Origin: Candidatus Nesterenkonia stercoripullorum
GTDB lineage: Bacteria; Actinomycetota; Actinomycetes; Actinomycetales; Micrococcaceae
Assembly (NCBI GenBank): GCA_019114115.1
Contig: DXGD01000343.1
Span: 1-6,324 of the forward strand
Direction of reading: 5' to 3'
Length of the DNA: 6,324 nucleotides
Every line of letters starts with the position of its first letter. Position 1 is the stretch's first letter. Below, in pieces: positions 1-6,324 of this stretch. The notes under the pieces are model-generated. The model searched no databases. It was not told the origin of the DNA and worked only from the letters and a program-made list of their open reading frames with translations. A program made the translations under genes and the position numbers.

Positions 1-1967
1 ATGGGCGCCCACTGCGCGTTGGAGTCACGATCGGAGAGGACGATGTAGGTCACGCCGCGGTTGACCGCGGCCGAGACCTGCTCGCAGAGATCCCGGATGC
101 GCTGACGGAACTCTTCCTCCGTGCTGCCCACACGGAAGAGTCCGCGAACCTTCATCGCGACCTTGACGTTGTCCTCATTGCGGATATTGGAGATCTTCGC
201 CAGCTGGTCGTTGTCGATCACCGGCACATCCAGGGAGATCTGCCGGGACTTCACCTGACCAGTCGAGAGAAGGTTCCCGCTCGGCCCGATGTGGATGCCC
301 ATGGAGGTCACCAGCTCTTCCCGGATGGCATCCAGCGGCGGGTTGGTGACCTGCGCGAACGTCTGCACGAAGTAGTCGAAGAGCAGCCGCGGCCGATCAG
401 CCAGCACAGCGATCGGGGTGTCGGTGCCCATCGCGCCCAGCGGTTCGGCCCCTGTGGAGGCCATCGGACCGATGAGGATCTTCAGCTCTTCCTGGGTGTA
501 GCCGAACGTCTGCTGGCGCACCCGCACGGAGCCGGGAGGGTGCCGAACATGCAGGCGTTCCGGCAGGTCCTCCAGCGCGATGAGGTTCTCGGATACCCAC
601 TCTTCCCAGGGCTCCTTGGAGGCGAAGCTCGCTTTGATCTCCTCATCCTCGATGATCCGGCCTTCGACAGTGTCGAGCAGGAACATCATGCCCGGAGCGA
701 CTCGGCCTTTGCGCACGATCGACGCCGGATCAAGCCCCAGCACGCCCACTTCAGAGGACATGACGACAAGGCCGTCGTCGGTGACCCAGTAGCGGGCCGG
801 GCGCAGGCCATTGCGGTCGAGGACGGCGCCGACCTGCTGACCGTCGGTGAAGGCGATGGCGGCAGGTCCGTCCCAGGCTTCGATGAGCATCGCGTGGTAC
901 TGGTAGAACGCCCGCAGCGCCGGGTCCATCGTCTCGTGGTTCTCCCAGGCTTCCGGGATCATCATCCGCATCGCCTGGGACAACGGGCGGCCCGAGAGCA
1001 TGAGCAGCTCGGCGGCCTCGTCGAAGCTGGTGGAGTCGGAGGCACCCGGGGTGCAGATCGGGTAGAGGAACTCCGGGTCCTCCCCCAGCAGCTCAGCCGA
1101 CATCATGGACTGACGTGCGCGCATCCAGTTCCGATTGCCCTTGACCGTGTTGATCTCGCCGTTGTGCGCGATATTGCGCAGTGGCTGAGCCAACGGCCAG
1201 GACGGGAACGTGTTCGTGGAGAAACGCGAGTGCACGATGCCCAGCGTGGTCTTGAATCGTTCGTCGGAGAGATCCGGGTAGAAGGGCTCCAGCTGAGCAG
1301 TGGTCAGCATGCCCTTATAGGTGATCGTCTTCGAGGACAGCGACGGGAAGTACACGCCCAGCCGGTTCTGTCCGCGCTTGCGCAGTCGCCATGCCCGTTG
1401 GTCCAGGGTCCCGGAAGCGGAATCTTGGAACTCGAGGGACTCTTCGTCAGCCAGCTTCAGGAACGCCTGGGCGAAATACGGCATCGCGTCGCGCGCCAGC
1501 TTGCCGATCATCGATGAGTCGGTGGGCACGTCGCGCCAGCCGATCACGACAAGGCCCTGCTCCAGGGCCATCTCCTCGAAAGCCTCGCACATGCTGCGAC
1601 GTTCACCCTCGGCCTGCGGGAGGAACGCGATACCCGCAGCGTACTCCCCTGCAGCAGGCAGGTCGAGATCGACGACGGCGCGGAAGAACTCATCCGGGAT
1701 CTGCGTGAGCAGTCCGGCGCCGTCCCCTGACCCCACATCCCCGCCGACCGCCCCGCGGTGCTCGAGATTGCGCAGCGCCACGAGGGCATGATCGACGATG
1801 TCGTGCCCCGGCTCCCCGCGCAGCGTCGCGACTGCGGCCATACCGCAGTTCTCGTGCTCGTTGGCGGGATCGTACAGACCGGACGCCGAGGGGAAGGCGC
1901 CGAATCGCTCATAGGGGTTCACGACGTCTGGTGGTGCGGACCCTTCACAAGAAGTGAGAGCGGACAT
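1..1967 (-). CDS. gltB: Glutamate synthase (GOGAT) large/alpha chain, N-terminal part; 3' end beyond the window
   Basis: The large chain of glutamate synthase takes the amide nitrogen of glutamine and transfers it to 2-oxoglutarate, giving glutamate in the cytoplasm together with the small subunit GltD. About 655 residues are visible, out of roughly 1500 usual for the family. Translation starts at ATG 1967, fixed by a strong Shine-Dalgarno site. Residues 1-40 look like the cleaved propeptide; Cys41 in ENCGMA is the expected N-terminal nucleophile of the class II glutamine amidotransferase domain (about 41-450). Substrate-pocket motifs are present: HSRFSTNTFP (246-255), HNGEINT (268-274) and SDS (310-312). 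LDRNGLRPARY (383-393) is also typical. From about residue 490 the central domain begins (GYTQEE, then the conserved SGNLL at 563-567) and is cut by the edge. FMN and iron-sulfur regions are outside the window. It is a separate gene from lgt, 282 bases downstream. No frameshift was seen across the whole visible frame. Confidence 0.97.
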   Translation of the reverse strand, partial: MSALTSCEGSAPPDVVNPYERFGAFPSASGLYDPANEHENCGMAAVATLRGEPGHDIVDHALVALRNLEHRGAVGGDVGSGDGAGLLTQIPDEFFRAVVDLDLPAAGEYAAGIAFLPQAEGERRSMCEAFEEMALEQGLVVIGWRDVPTDSSMIGKLARDAMPYFAQAFLKLADEESLEFQDSASGTLDQRAWRLRKRGQNRLGVYFPSLSSKTITYKGMLTTAQLEPFYPDLSDERFKTTLGIVHSRFSTNTFPSWPLAQPLRNIAHNGEINTVKGNRNWMRARQSMMSAELLGEDPEFLYPICTPGASDSTSFDEAAELLMLSGRPLSQAMRMMIPEAWENHETMDPALRAFYQYHAMLIEAWDGPAAIAFTDGQQVGAVLDRNGLRPARYWVTDDGLVVMSSEVGVLGLDPASIVRKGRVAPGMMFLLDTVEGRIIEDEEIKASFASKEPWEEWVSENLIALEDLPERLHVRHPPGSVRVRQQTFGYTQEELKILIGPMASTGAEPLGAMGTDTPIAVLADRPRLLFDYFVQTFAQVTNPPLDAIREELVTSMGIHIGPSGNLLSTGQVKSRQISLDVPVIDNDQLAKISNIRNEDNVKVAMKVRGLFRVGSTEEEFRQRIRDLCEQVSAAVNRGVTYIVLSDRDSNAQWAP

Positions 1968-1974
1968 GACGGTG

Positions 1975-1985
1975 CTCCTTCCTCC
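1975..1985 (-). promoter_or_regulatory. Strong double ribosome binding site of gltB
   Basis: On the minus strand GGAGG is followed directly by AAGGAG, and the second block ends 7 bases before the ATG at 1967. This is the best Shine-Dalgarno sequence in the window. It settles the gltB start and suggests efficient translation initiation. Confidence 0.85.
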
Positions 1986-2207
1986 GCATACGGATAGTTC
2001 ATGGGAGGGGACGCCATTGGCCCCAGAATGTGGGCTCAACGCATCACGTGTCGCTACTCCGACGGATCTTCAGCAGAGCGCGGGCAATACTTCCCCCGTG
2101 GTCAGGCCAGCAGTCCCGCTCATGAGACATGAAGTCTCCCGCCGGGCGATCAGGTGGGTGCGATTCACCGTGACGCGATAGGGCTGCCGCCTGTCATAGA
2201 CATCAAA

Positions 2208-2213
2208 ACTATA
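2208..2213 (-). promoter_or_regulatory. Candidate -10 element of the gltB promoter
   Basis: The minus strand reads TATAGT, five of six matches to TATAAT and a good fit to the actinobacterial TANNNT. It is part of a perfect 8-base palindrome, ACTATAGT (2208-2215). The only -35-like hexamer upstream is TTGCGC with a 21-base spacer, which is too long, so an activator-dependent or -35-poor promoter is possible. The inferred start of transcription would be near 2201. This is inference from one sequence. Confidence 0.35.
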
Positions 2214-2249
2214 GTGCGGTTCGCTGCCCTGTGCGCGCAAGTCCCACAG

Positions 2250-3338
2250 TCAGGATCTGGGGTCCTGGGGACCCGGGTCCGAGCCCTGGGCGACCTCGTG
2301 TTCCGCGTCATCCCGGGCCGACTCACCCTCCGATGAGGCGTGCGACACATCTTCCGAATCGGCAGTCGCTTCATCGGAATCCGCAGGCTCTCCACCCGCC
2401 TCAGCGGCCTCTTCGCCAGCCGCTGAAGCGGCCATCTCCGCGCGGGCCGGGCTGCCGGGCCGGTAGATCCTGAGCTCTTCGACGAACTGTGCCTCAGTGC
2501 GAGGACGCCGGGACCACAGCCACACCATCATGACGATCGCGATGATGAACAGTGCCAGGGAGACCCACATGTTGAGCCTCCACTCGAGCCCGAGGATATT
2601 GATCCACTGGGTGGATTTGTCCAGCTCGTCGATACGCAGGCTCTCGATCCAGAATCGTCCGATCGAGTAGTAGGCCACGTAGGTCCACAGCAGCAGTCCC
2701 TGTTTGATCTGGAAGCGCTTGTAGAGCGCCAGCAGCAGCACGAAGCCCAGCAGGTTCCACACGCTCTCATAGAGGAACGTGGGGTGGAACAGCGTCGACT
2801 GGCTCATATGCTGCACTTCAGGAACGCGGTACTGGGCGTCCACGTTGAGGCCCCAGGGAAGGGATGTGGGAGCTCCGTAGAGCTCCTGGTTGAACCAGTT
2901 CCCCCAGCGGCCGAACGCCTGGGCCAGCAGCACACCGGGCACGACGGCGTCCGCGAACGCGGGGAACTTCATCCCGTAGCGCCGGCACGCGATCCACACG
3001 CCCACGGCACCCAGGGCGATGGCGCCGATGATTCCGAGCCCGCCGTTCCAGATCTGCGGGATGCGCGAGAGCTCCCCGTTCTCTCCGAAATAGGCGTCGG
3101 GAGAGGTCACCACGTGATAGATCCGCCCGCCGACGACGCCCAGGAGGACGGCCCACAGCATGGCGTCCAGAACATTGTCCGTGGTGCCACCGCGAGACTT
3201 CCACAGCTTCGTGGTCACGAACGCTGCCGCGATGATGCCTGCCAGAATGCACAGCGCGTAGAACGTCAGCCGCAGCGGACCCAACAGGTCGATGCCGTCC
3301 AGCGGAGGCGCTGGAAAGCCGGAAGCGAGTAGTGACAC
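2250..3338 (-). CDS. lgt: Phosphatidylglycerol--prolipoprotein diacylglyceryl transferase (Lgt)
   Basis: Lgt is a membrane enzyme that transfers diacylglyceryl from phosphatidylglycerol to the lipobox cysteine of prolipoproteins, the first step of lipoprotein maturation. The 362-residue product has about seven hydrophobic segments (roughly 23-43, 56-78, 99-118, 127-143, 189-206, 213-228, 256-276). The signature GRWGNWFNQELYG (143-155) supplies Arg144, Asn147, Glu152 and Gly155, matching E. coli Arg143, Asn146, Glu151 and Gly154; Tyr27 matches Tyr26. HPTFLYE is at 185-191 and GRFWIES at 227-233. The position of E. coli His103 is Ile104 here, as expected of the actinobacterial form. Residues 277-362 form an extra hydrophilic tail; the last 62 residues hold 19 Asp/Glu and 2 Arg. 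The start is GTG: an in-frame TGA lies only four codons upstream, and GAGAGGA precedes the GTG by 4 bases. It follows trpA by 77 bases and may be co-transcribed or use its own promoter. Confidence 0.97.
   Translation of the reverse strand: MSLLASGFPAPPLDGIDLLGPLRLTFYALCILAGIIAAAFVTTKLWKSRGGTTDNVLDAMLWAVLLGVVGGRIYHVVTSPDAYFGENGELSRIPQIWNGGLGIIGAIALGAVGVWIACRRYGMKFPAFADAVVPGVLLAQAFGRWGNWFNQELYGAPTSLPWGLNVDAQYRVPEVQHMSQSTLFHPTFLYESVWNLLGFVLLLALYKRFQIKQGLLLWTYVAYYSIGRFWIESLRIDELDKSTQWINILGLEWRLNMWVSLALFIIAIVMMVWLWSRRPRTEAQFVEELRIYRPGSPARAEMAASAAGEEAAEAGGEPADSDEATADSEDVSHASSEGESARDDAEHEVAQGSDPGPQDPRS
2260..2280. repeat. Nested palindromes at the 3' end of lgt
   Basis: Three alternating 6-base blocks (GGGTCC, GGACCC, GGGTCC on the plus strand) sit in the last codons of lgt. 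Blocks one and two form a hairpin with a 3-base loop. Blocks two and three form a perfect 12-base palindrome, GGACCCGGGTCC (2269-2280). The two pairings exclude each other. No T-run follows, so it is not a standard intrinsic terminator. It could slow polymerase or protect the mRNA end, or be chance in GC-rich coding sequence for the Pro/Asp/Gly tail. Confidence 0.6.
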
Positions 3339-3342
3339 GGTG

Positions 3343-3349
3343 TCCTCTC
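3343..3349 (-). promoter_or_regulatory. Ribosome binding site that fixes the GTG start of lgt
   Basis: GAGAGGA on the minus strand ends 4 bases before the GTG at 3338. It overlaps an in-frame TGA (3348-3350), so no longer lgt product is possible and the GTG is the start. Confidence 0.75.
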
Positions 3350-3370
3350 AGATAGTGACGAACGGCTTGA

Positions 3371-3397
3371 AGTGTAGGGCCGCGGGCTGAATGTCAG
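3371..3397 (-). promoter_or_regulatory. Weak candidate promoter for lgt in the trpA-lgt gap
   Basis: On the minus strand CTGACA (3392-3397; five of six matches to TTGACA) is followed after 15 bases by TACACT (3371-3376; fits TANNNT). The spacer is shorter than the usual 16-18. The -35-like element lies in an inverted repeat, GCTGA-CAT-TCAGC (3386-3398). If active, it would give lgt a leader of about 25-30 bases and partly uncouple it from the trp genes. Read-through from trp remains equally possible. Confidence 0.25.
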
Positions 3398-3415
3398 CTC
3401 GGCAGCACCTCAACG

Positions 3416-4240
3416 TCAGGCGCGGCCGGACAGTTCCGCAGCGAGGGCTCCGACGGCCTCGGGGCCGCCGTCGCGCAGTGCCGCCACGAGAGCCGTACCC
3501 ACGATCACCCCGTCAGCGTACTCGCCGATCTGGCGAACATGCTCACGCGTGGAGACCCCGAGTCCCACGCATACGCGCTGAGCCCCTGCCTGGTGCGCTG
3601 CGTCCACGACGCGCCGGGCAGCATCGGAGACCTCTGTGCGAGCTCCGGTGACGCCCATCAGTGAGACACCATAGACGAAACCCCGGCAGGCGCGCACTAT
3701 GCTCTCCACACGCTCCGGCGATGAGGTGGGTGCGCTGAGGAAAACTCGGTCCAAACCATATTTCTCCGTGGCCGCGTGCCATGCGGCGGCCTCATCGGGA
3801 ATCAGGTCCGGGGTGATGGCCCCGGCCCCTCCGGCCGCGGCCAGCCGCCGGGCGAACTCCTCGGCGCCCATGCGGTCGATGATGTTGTAGTACGTCATGA
3901 CCAGCACTGCGGCGCCAGTGGCCTGGGTGACGGCTTCGACGATCTCGAAGACCTCGTCGATCCGGAAACCGCGCTGCAGCACCTCCGTCGTCGCGGCCTG
4001 GATGACCGGGCCGTCCATCACCGGGTCCGAGTAGGGAATGCCGATCTCGAGCACATCGGCGCCGTTCTCGATCAGCGCGATCGCCGCGTCGATGGATCCC
4101 TGCTTATCGGGGTACCCGGCGGGCAGGTACCCGATGAAGGCCGATCTGCCCTGTGCCCTGGCGGCCTCAATGGCCCGGGCGCTGAGCGACTGTGCCGCTG
4201 AGTCGTCCTGAGCACGTCCGACGGTGCTGTTCCCGCTCAT
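3416..4240 (-). CDS. trpA: Tryptophan synthase alpha chain
   Basis: TrpA splits indole-3-glycerol phosphate into indole and glyceraldehyde 3-phosphate and passes the indole through a tunnel to TrpB in the cytoplasmic alpha2-beta2 complex. The 274-residue protein is a complete TIM barrel of normal length. The signature [15 protein letters not shown] (64-78) carries Glu65 and Asp76, which match the Salmonella catalytic Glu49 and Asp60. Other family motifs are [10 protein letters not shown] (35-44), YYNII (117-121), [11 protein letters not shown] (191-201) and, near the end, the phosphate-binding GLGVST (226-231) and [10 protein letters not shown] (243-252). The first 18 or so residues are polar and probably flexible. 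The ATG at 4238-4240 overlaps the trpB stop as ATGA, and AGGGG (4248-4252) lies 7 bases upstream, so translational coupling to trpB is likely. No intrinsic terminator with a T-tract follows the gene. Confidence 0.98.
   Translation of the reverse strand: MSGNSTVGRAQDDSAAQSLSARAIEAARAQGRSAFIGYLPAGYPDKQGSIDAAIALIENGADVLEIGIPYSDPVMDGPVIQAATTEVLQRGFRIDEVFEIVEAVTQATGAAVLVMTYYNIIDRMGAEEFARRLAAAGGAGAITPDLIPDEAAAWHAATEKYGLDRVFLSAPTSSPERVESIVRACRGFVYGVSLMGVTGARTEVSDAARRVVDAAHQAGAQRVCVGLGVSTREHVRQIGEYADGVIVGTALVAALRDGGPEAVGALAAELSGRA
4237..4240 (-). promoter_or_regulatory. ATGA stop/start overlap between trpB and trpA
   Basis: The minus strand reads ATGA: the ATG starts trpA and the TGA ends trpB. This arrangement lets ribosomes finishing trpB restart on trpA, which fits the equal amounts of the two subunits needed for the complex. 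The overlap is seen directly; coupling is inferred. Confidence 0.85.
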
Positions 4241-5514
4241 GCCTGCACCCCTGTCTCGGGCGCTGCGCCCGGCTCGGTCTCATCGGGGGCTTCTTCCTGG
4301 CCGGGTAGCATCTGGAACCACTCGGCTGCTGTGGCCACGTCCTTATCCCCGCGGCCGGAGAGGCTCACGATGATGATGCGCCCCTCACCGTCGGCGCCCC
4401 AGGCAACTGAGAGCCGCAATGCACCTGCCAGGGCGTGGGCCGATTCGATCGCCGGGATGATGCCTTCAGTGCGGCAGAGCCGTTCGAACGCTGCCATGCA
4501 TTCCGCGTCGGTCACCGGCTCGTAGCTGACCCGTCCGGTATCAGCGAGGTAAGCGTGCTCGGGGCCCACAGAAGGGTAGTCCAGGCCCGCGGAGATCGAA
4601 TGCGAATCGACTGTCTGGCCGTCTTCGTCCTGCATCAGATAGGACCGTGCCCCGTGCAGGACGCCGGAACGTCCCAGCGTGATGGCGCTGGCATGACGAC
4701 CGGTCTCCAGGCCGTCCCCACCGGCTTCGTACCCGTAGAGGGCGACCGAGGAGTCGTCGAGGAACGCATGGAAGATACCTATCGCATTGGAGCCGCCGCC
4801 CACGCATGCGGCCACGGCGTCGGGAAGCCTCCCGGTCTGCTCCAGGATCTGCTCACGTGCTTCCTCACCGATGACCTGGTGGAAATAGCGCACCATCGCG
4901 GGGAACGGATGCGGACCAGCGACAGTCCCCAGCACGTAGTGGGTGTTCTCCACGGTGGCGACCCAGTCCCGCAGGGCTTCGTTGATGGCGTCCTTCAGCG
5001 TCTGGGACCCGTGCTCCACGGGCACCACCTCGGCACCGAGCAGTCGCATGCGCGCCACGTTGAGCGCTTGGCGGCGCGTGTCCTCCGCACCCATGTAGAT
5101 GACGCAGTCCATGCCCATCAGAGCCGCCGCGGTGGCCGTGGCGACGCCGTGCTGCCCGGCCCCGGTCTCGGCGATCAGGCGGGTTTTGCCCATGCGCCGG
5201 GCAATGAGCGCCTGCCCCAGGACGTTGTTGATCTTATGCGACCCCGTGTGGTTCAGGTCCTCGCGCTTGAGGAAGATCCGTGCAGGCCCGGAGGCGGCAG
5301 CGAAACGCGGCGCTTCCGTCAGCAGCGAGGGACGCCCTGAGTAGTCCTTGCAGAGGCGCTGGAACTCCTCGATGAACTCCGGGTCCCGCGTGGCTTTGCC
5401 GAACGTGTCCTCCACTTCGTCGAGCGCGGCGACCAGGGATTCAGGCATCCAGCGCCCGCCGTAGTCGCCGAAATAGGGACCCTCAGCCCAGCGGTAGGAG
5501 GTGTCTGTGCTCAT
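4237..5514 (-). CDS. trpB: Tryptophan synthase beta chain
   Basis: TrpB is the PLP enzyme that condenses indole from TrpA with L-serine to give L-tryptophan. The 425-residue protein shows the full family set: [11 protein letters not shown] (15-25), [16 protein letters not shown] (82-97) with Lys94 as PLP lysine (Salmonella Lys87), ETGAGQHG (116-123) with Glu116 (Salmonella Glu109), GGGSNA (239-244) for the PLP phosphate, [11 protein letters not shown] (310-320), Glu357 in [10 protein letters not shown], and LSGRGDKD (385-392). All numbers are offset by seven from Salmonella, consistent with no internal gap. After residue 404 there is a short extra tail with six acidic and no basic residues. 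The ATG at 5514 is preceded by GAGAGG (5524-5529) 9 bases upstream. It lies 56 bases after trpC and overlaps trpA by four bases. The sequence fits classical TrpB1, the form that works with TrpA, rather than TrpB2. Confidence 0.98.
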   Translation of the reverse strand: MSTDTSYRWAEGPYFGDYGGRWMPESLVAALDEVEDTFGKATRDPEFIEEFQRLCKDYSGRPSLLTEAPRFAAASGPARIFLKREDLNHTGSHKINNVLGQALIARRMGKTRLIAETGAGQHGVATATAAALMGMDCVIYMGAEDTRRQALNVARMRLLGAEVVPVEHGSQTLKDAINEALRDWVATVENTHYVLGTVAGPHPFPAMVRYFHQVIGEEAREQILEQTGRLPDAVAACVGGGSNAIGIFHAFLDDSSVALYGYEAGGDGLETGRHASAITLGRSGVLHGARSYLMQDEDGQTVDSHSISAGLDYPSVGPEHAYLADTGRVSYEPVTDAECMAAFERLCRTEGIIPAIESAHALAGALRLSVAWGADGEGRIIIVSLSGRGDKDVATAAEWFQMLPGQEEAPDETEPGAAPETGVQA

Positions 5515-5570
5515 GCGTGCGTGCCTCTCGTCTAGGTCTGCCTCTGCCGAAGATGCGCTCCAGCGCGCTT

Positions 5571-6324
5571 TCAGCGTCCCGCCGCGCGGAATCGCCGCAG
5601 TTCCTCCGCGGGGTCGCCGTTCTTGACCAGCGCCTCGCCGACGAGAACGGCGTCTGCCCCGCGGCGAGCGTAGTCGGCCACGCCTTCCGGGCCGGCGACT
5701 CCGGATTCGGCGACGCGAACCACGCCGTCGGGCAGGTGGCGCTCCATAGCGCCGTAGTGCGCGGGATCCACCCCGAGCGTCTTGAGGTTGCGGACGTTGA
5801 CGCCGACGATATCGGCACCGAGTGCGACCGCGCGTGCGATCTCCTCCTCGGTATGCGCTTCGACCAGCGCATGCATACCGAGGTCACGGGTGAGCGAGAG
5901 GAACTGCCGCAGCTGGCCGTCGTCGAGCGCGGCGACGATCAGCAGGACCAGGTCGGCGCCGTGGGCACGGGCTTCATAGAACTGGTACTCGTCGACCATG
6001 AAGTCTTTGCGCAGCACCGGGATCTCCACGGCGGCGCGAACAGCTTCCAGATCGGCGAGCGAACCGCGGAACCTGCGCTGCTCCGTGAGCACGCTGATCA
6101 CCGATGCTCCCCCGGTCTGGTACTTCCGTGCCAGCTCAGCAGGGTCATCGATATCAGCGAGCGCACCCTTCGACGGCGAGGATCGCTTCACTTCGGCGAT
6201 GATCCGTACGCCCTGGGCGTCGTCGCGCCCGCCGAGCAAAGCGGCATGGGCATCGAGGGCTGGCGGCGCCGCGGCAGCGCGGGCCACTATCTCCGGCAGC
6301 GGTGTTTCGGCCCGGCGCTGGGCC
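5571..6324 (-). CDS. trpC: Indole-3-glycerol phosphate synthase, 5' end beyond the window
   Basis: TrpC converts 1-(2-carboxyphenylamino)-1-deoxyribulose 5-phosphate to indole-3-glycerol phosphate, the substrate of TrpA. The last 250 residues are visible, and the frame stays open to the right edge. The GTG at 6287 is therefore internal: the residues before it ([14 protein letters not shown]) match the normal N-terminal helix of the family, and about 20-25 residues are missing. Numbering the visible part from 1, the catalytic residues are Glu44 and Lys46 in [11 protein letters not shown], Lys106 in VLRKDFMV, Glu155 in LVEAHT, Asn176 in VNVRNL and Ser207 in AESGV. They correspond to Sulfolobus Glu51, Lys53, Lys110, Glu159, Asn180 and Ser211. 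The phosphate site [12 protein letters not shown] is at 222-233. It is a single-domain enzyme with no TrpF fused, followed directly by trpB. The operon promoter and any attenuator lie outside the window. Confidence 0.97.
   Translation of the reverse strand, partial: AQRRAETPLPEIVARAAAAPPALDAHAALLGGRDDAQGVRIIAEVKRSSPSKGALADIDDPAELARKYQTGGASVISVLTEQRRFRGSLADLEAVRAAVEIPVLRKDFMVDEYQFYEARAHGADLVLLIVAALDDGQLRQFLSLTRDLGMHALVEAHTEEEIARAVALGADIVGVNVRNLKTLGVDPAHYGAMERHLPDGVVRVAESGVAGPEGVADYARRGADAVLVGEALVKNGDPAEELRRFRAAGR

Larger units (their letters stand above)
1968..2249 (-). other. Intergenic leader between lgt and gltB, probably carrying the gltB promoter
   Basis: This is the longest non-coding stretch of the window and lies between the lgt stop and the gltB ATG. 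Its upstream end has an AT-rich patch, unusual in this GC-rich region, with a -10-like TATAGT. Further down are short inverted repeats: GAGAC/GTCTC with a 5-base loop (2124-2138), and GCC/GGC flanked by G and C runs (2007-2024). A 28-codon ORF (2044-2130) preceded by GGGAG could be a leader peptide but may be chance. I see no T-tract terminator for lgt, no tRNA and no recognisable riboswitch. If the promoter is real, the gltB transcript has a 5' leader of about 230 bases. Confidence 0.6.

Noticed and set aside
291..1517. 408-codon open frame on the plus strand
   Set aside because: It lies wholly antisense to gltB, whose translation is continuous and rich in family motifs. The plus-strand product has a skewed Arg/Gly/His/Val composition and no recognisable domain, as expected of a shadow frame in GC-rich coding DNA.
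2165..2203. 12-codon ORF beginning right at the predicted gltB transcript start (a leaderless peptide)
   Set aside because: The ATG is only 4 bases from the -10-like element, closer than the 6-7 bases of known leaderless starts, and so short an ORF occurs readily by chance.
2229..2249. CTGTG/CACAG inverted repeat just after the lgt stop as an intrinsic terminator
   Set aside because: The stem is only 5 base pairs with an 11-base loop and is followed by GGGCAGCGA rather than a T-tract.
2784..3332. 182-codon open frame on the plus strand
   Set aside because: It is a shadow of lgt: its hydrophilic, His/Arg-rich product mirrors the membrane-helix codons of the minus strand.
3384..3400. Inverted repeat after trpA as the terminator of the trp operon
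   Set aside because: The stem is 5 base pairs with a 3-base loop, followed by GC-rich sequence without a T-run. It may be coincidental with the -35-like element.
4435..5340. 301-codon open frame on the plus strand
   Set aside because: It is antisense to trpB, which is complete with all catalytic residues. No ribosome site or family motif was seen in the plus-strand product.
5571..6287. trpC starting at GTG 6287 as a complete 238-residue gene
   Set aside because: The frame stays open upstream to the window edge and encodes the usual N-terminal helix of the family, so the GTG is an internal valine codon and the gene is 5'-truncated by the window.
1..6324. Search for mobile elements, CRISPR, tRNA, riboswitches or an undescribed gene system
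   Set aside because: All long minus-strand frames belong to five well-known housekeeping genes in a common actinobacterial order. No direct-repeat array, transposase, terminal inverted repeats or cloverleaf was seen.

Overview
This window looks like an ordinary chromosomal stretch of a high-GC actinobacterium, most likely in the order Micrococcales. The evidence is the strong G/C preference at third codon positions, the actinobacterial type of Lgt with a long acidic C-terminal tail, and the gene order trpC-trpB-trpA-lgt-gltB, which is familiar from actinobacterial genomes. The exact genus is not resolved; a member of Micrococcaceae or a related family is a guess.

All five genes are on the minus strand, so in transcription order the window reads from right to left. 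It opens inside trpC (indole-3-glycerol phosphate synthase; its 5' end lies beyond base 6324). Next come trpB (tryptophan synthase beta) after a 56-base gap and trpA (tryptophan synthase alpha), whose ATG overlaps the trpB stop by four bases. After 77 bases comes lgt (phosphatidylglycerol-prolipoprotein diacylglyceryl transferase), which starts at GTG. A 282-base gap, the largest non-coding stretch here, follows. Then gltB (glutamate synthase large chain) runs off the left edge with about 655 N-terminal residues visible. Every gene is intact as far as it can be seen: catalytic residues are in place and there are no frameshifts.

The three trp products catalyse the last steps of tryptophan synthesis: TrpC closes the indole ring, TrpA releases indole from indole-3-glycerol phosphate, and TrpB condenses indole with serine. 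There is no trpF between trpC and trpB; in many actinobacteria PriA, encoded with the his genes, covers that step. Lgt performs the first step of lipoprotein maturation and is functionally unrelated to its neighbours. GltB, with the small subunit GltD presumably encoded beyond the left edge, makes glutamate from glutamine and 2-oxoglutarate.

I found no mobile element, CRISPR array, RNA gene, phage remnant or undescribed system. The places most worth a second look are the gltB leader (a good -10-like element, an imperfect dyad, small hairpins and a possible 28-codon upstream ORF), the palindromic end of lgt, and the acidic Lgt tail. The long plus-strand reading frames are shadows of the minus-strand genes.
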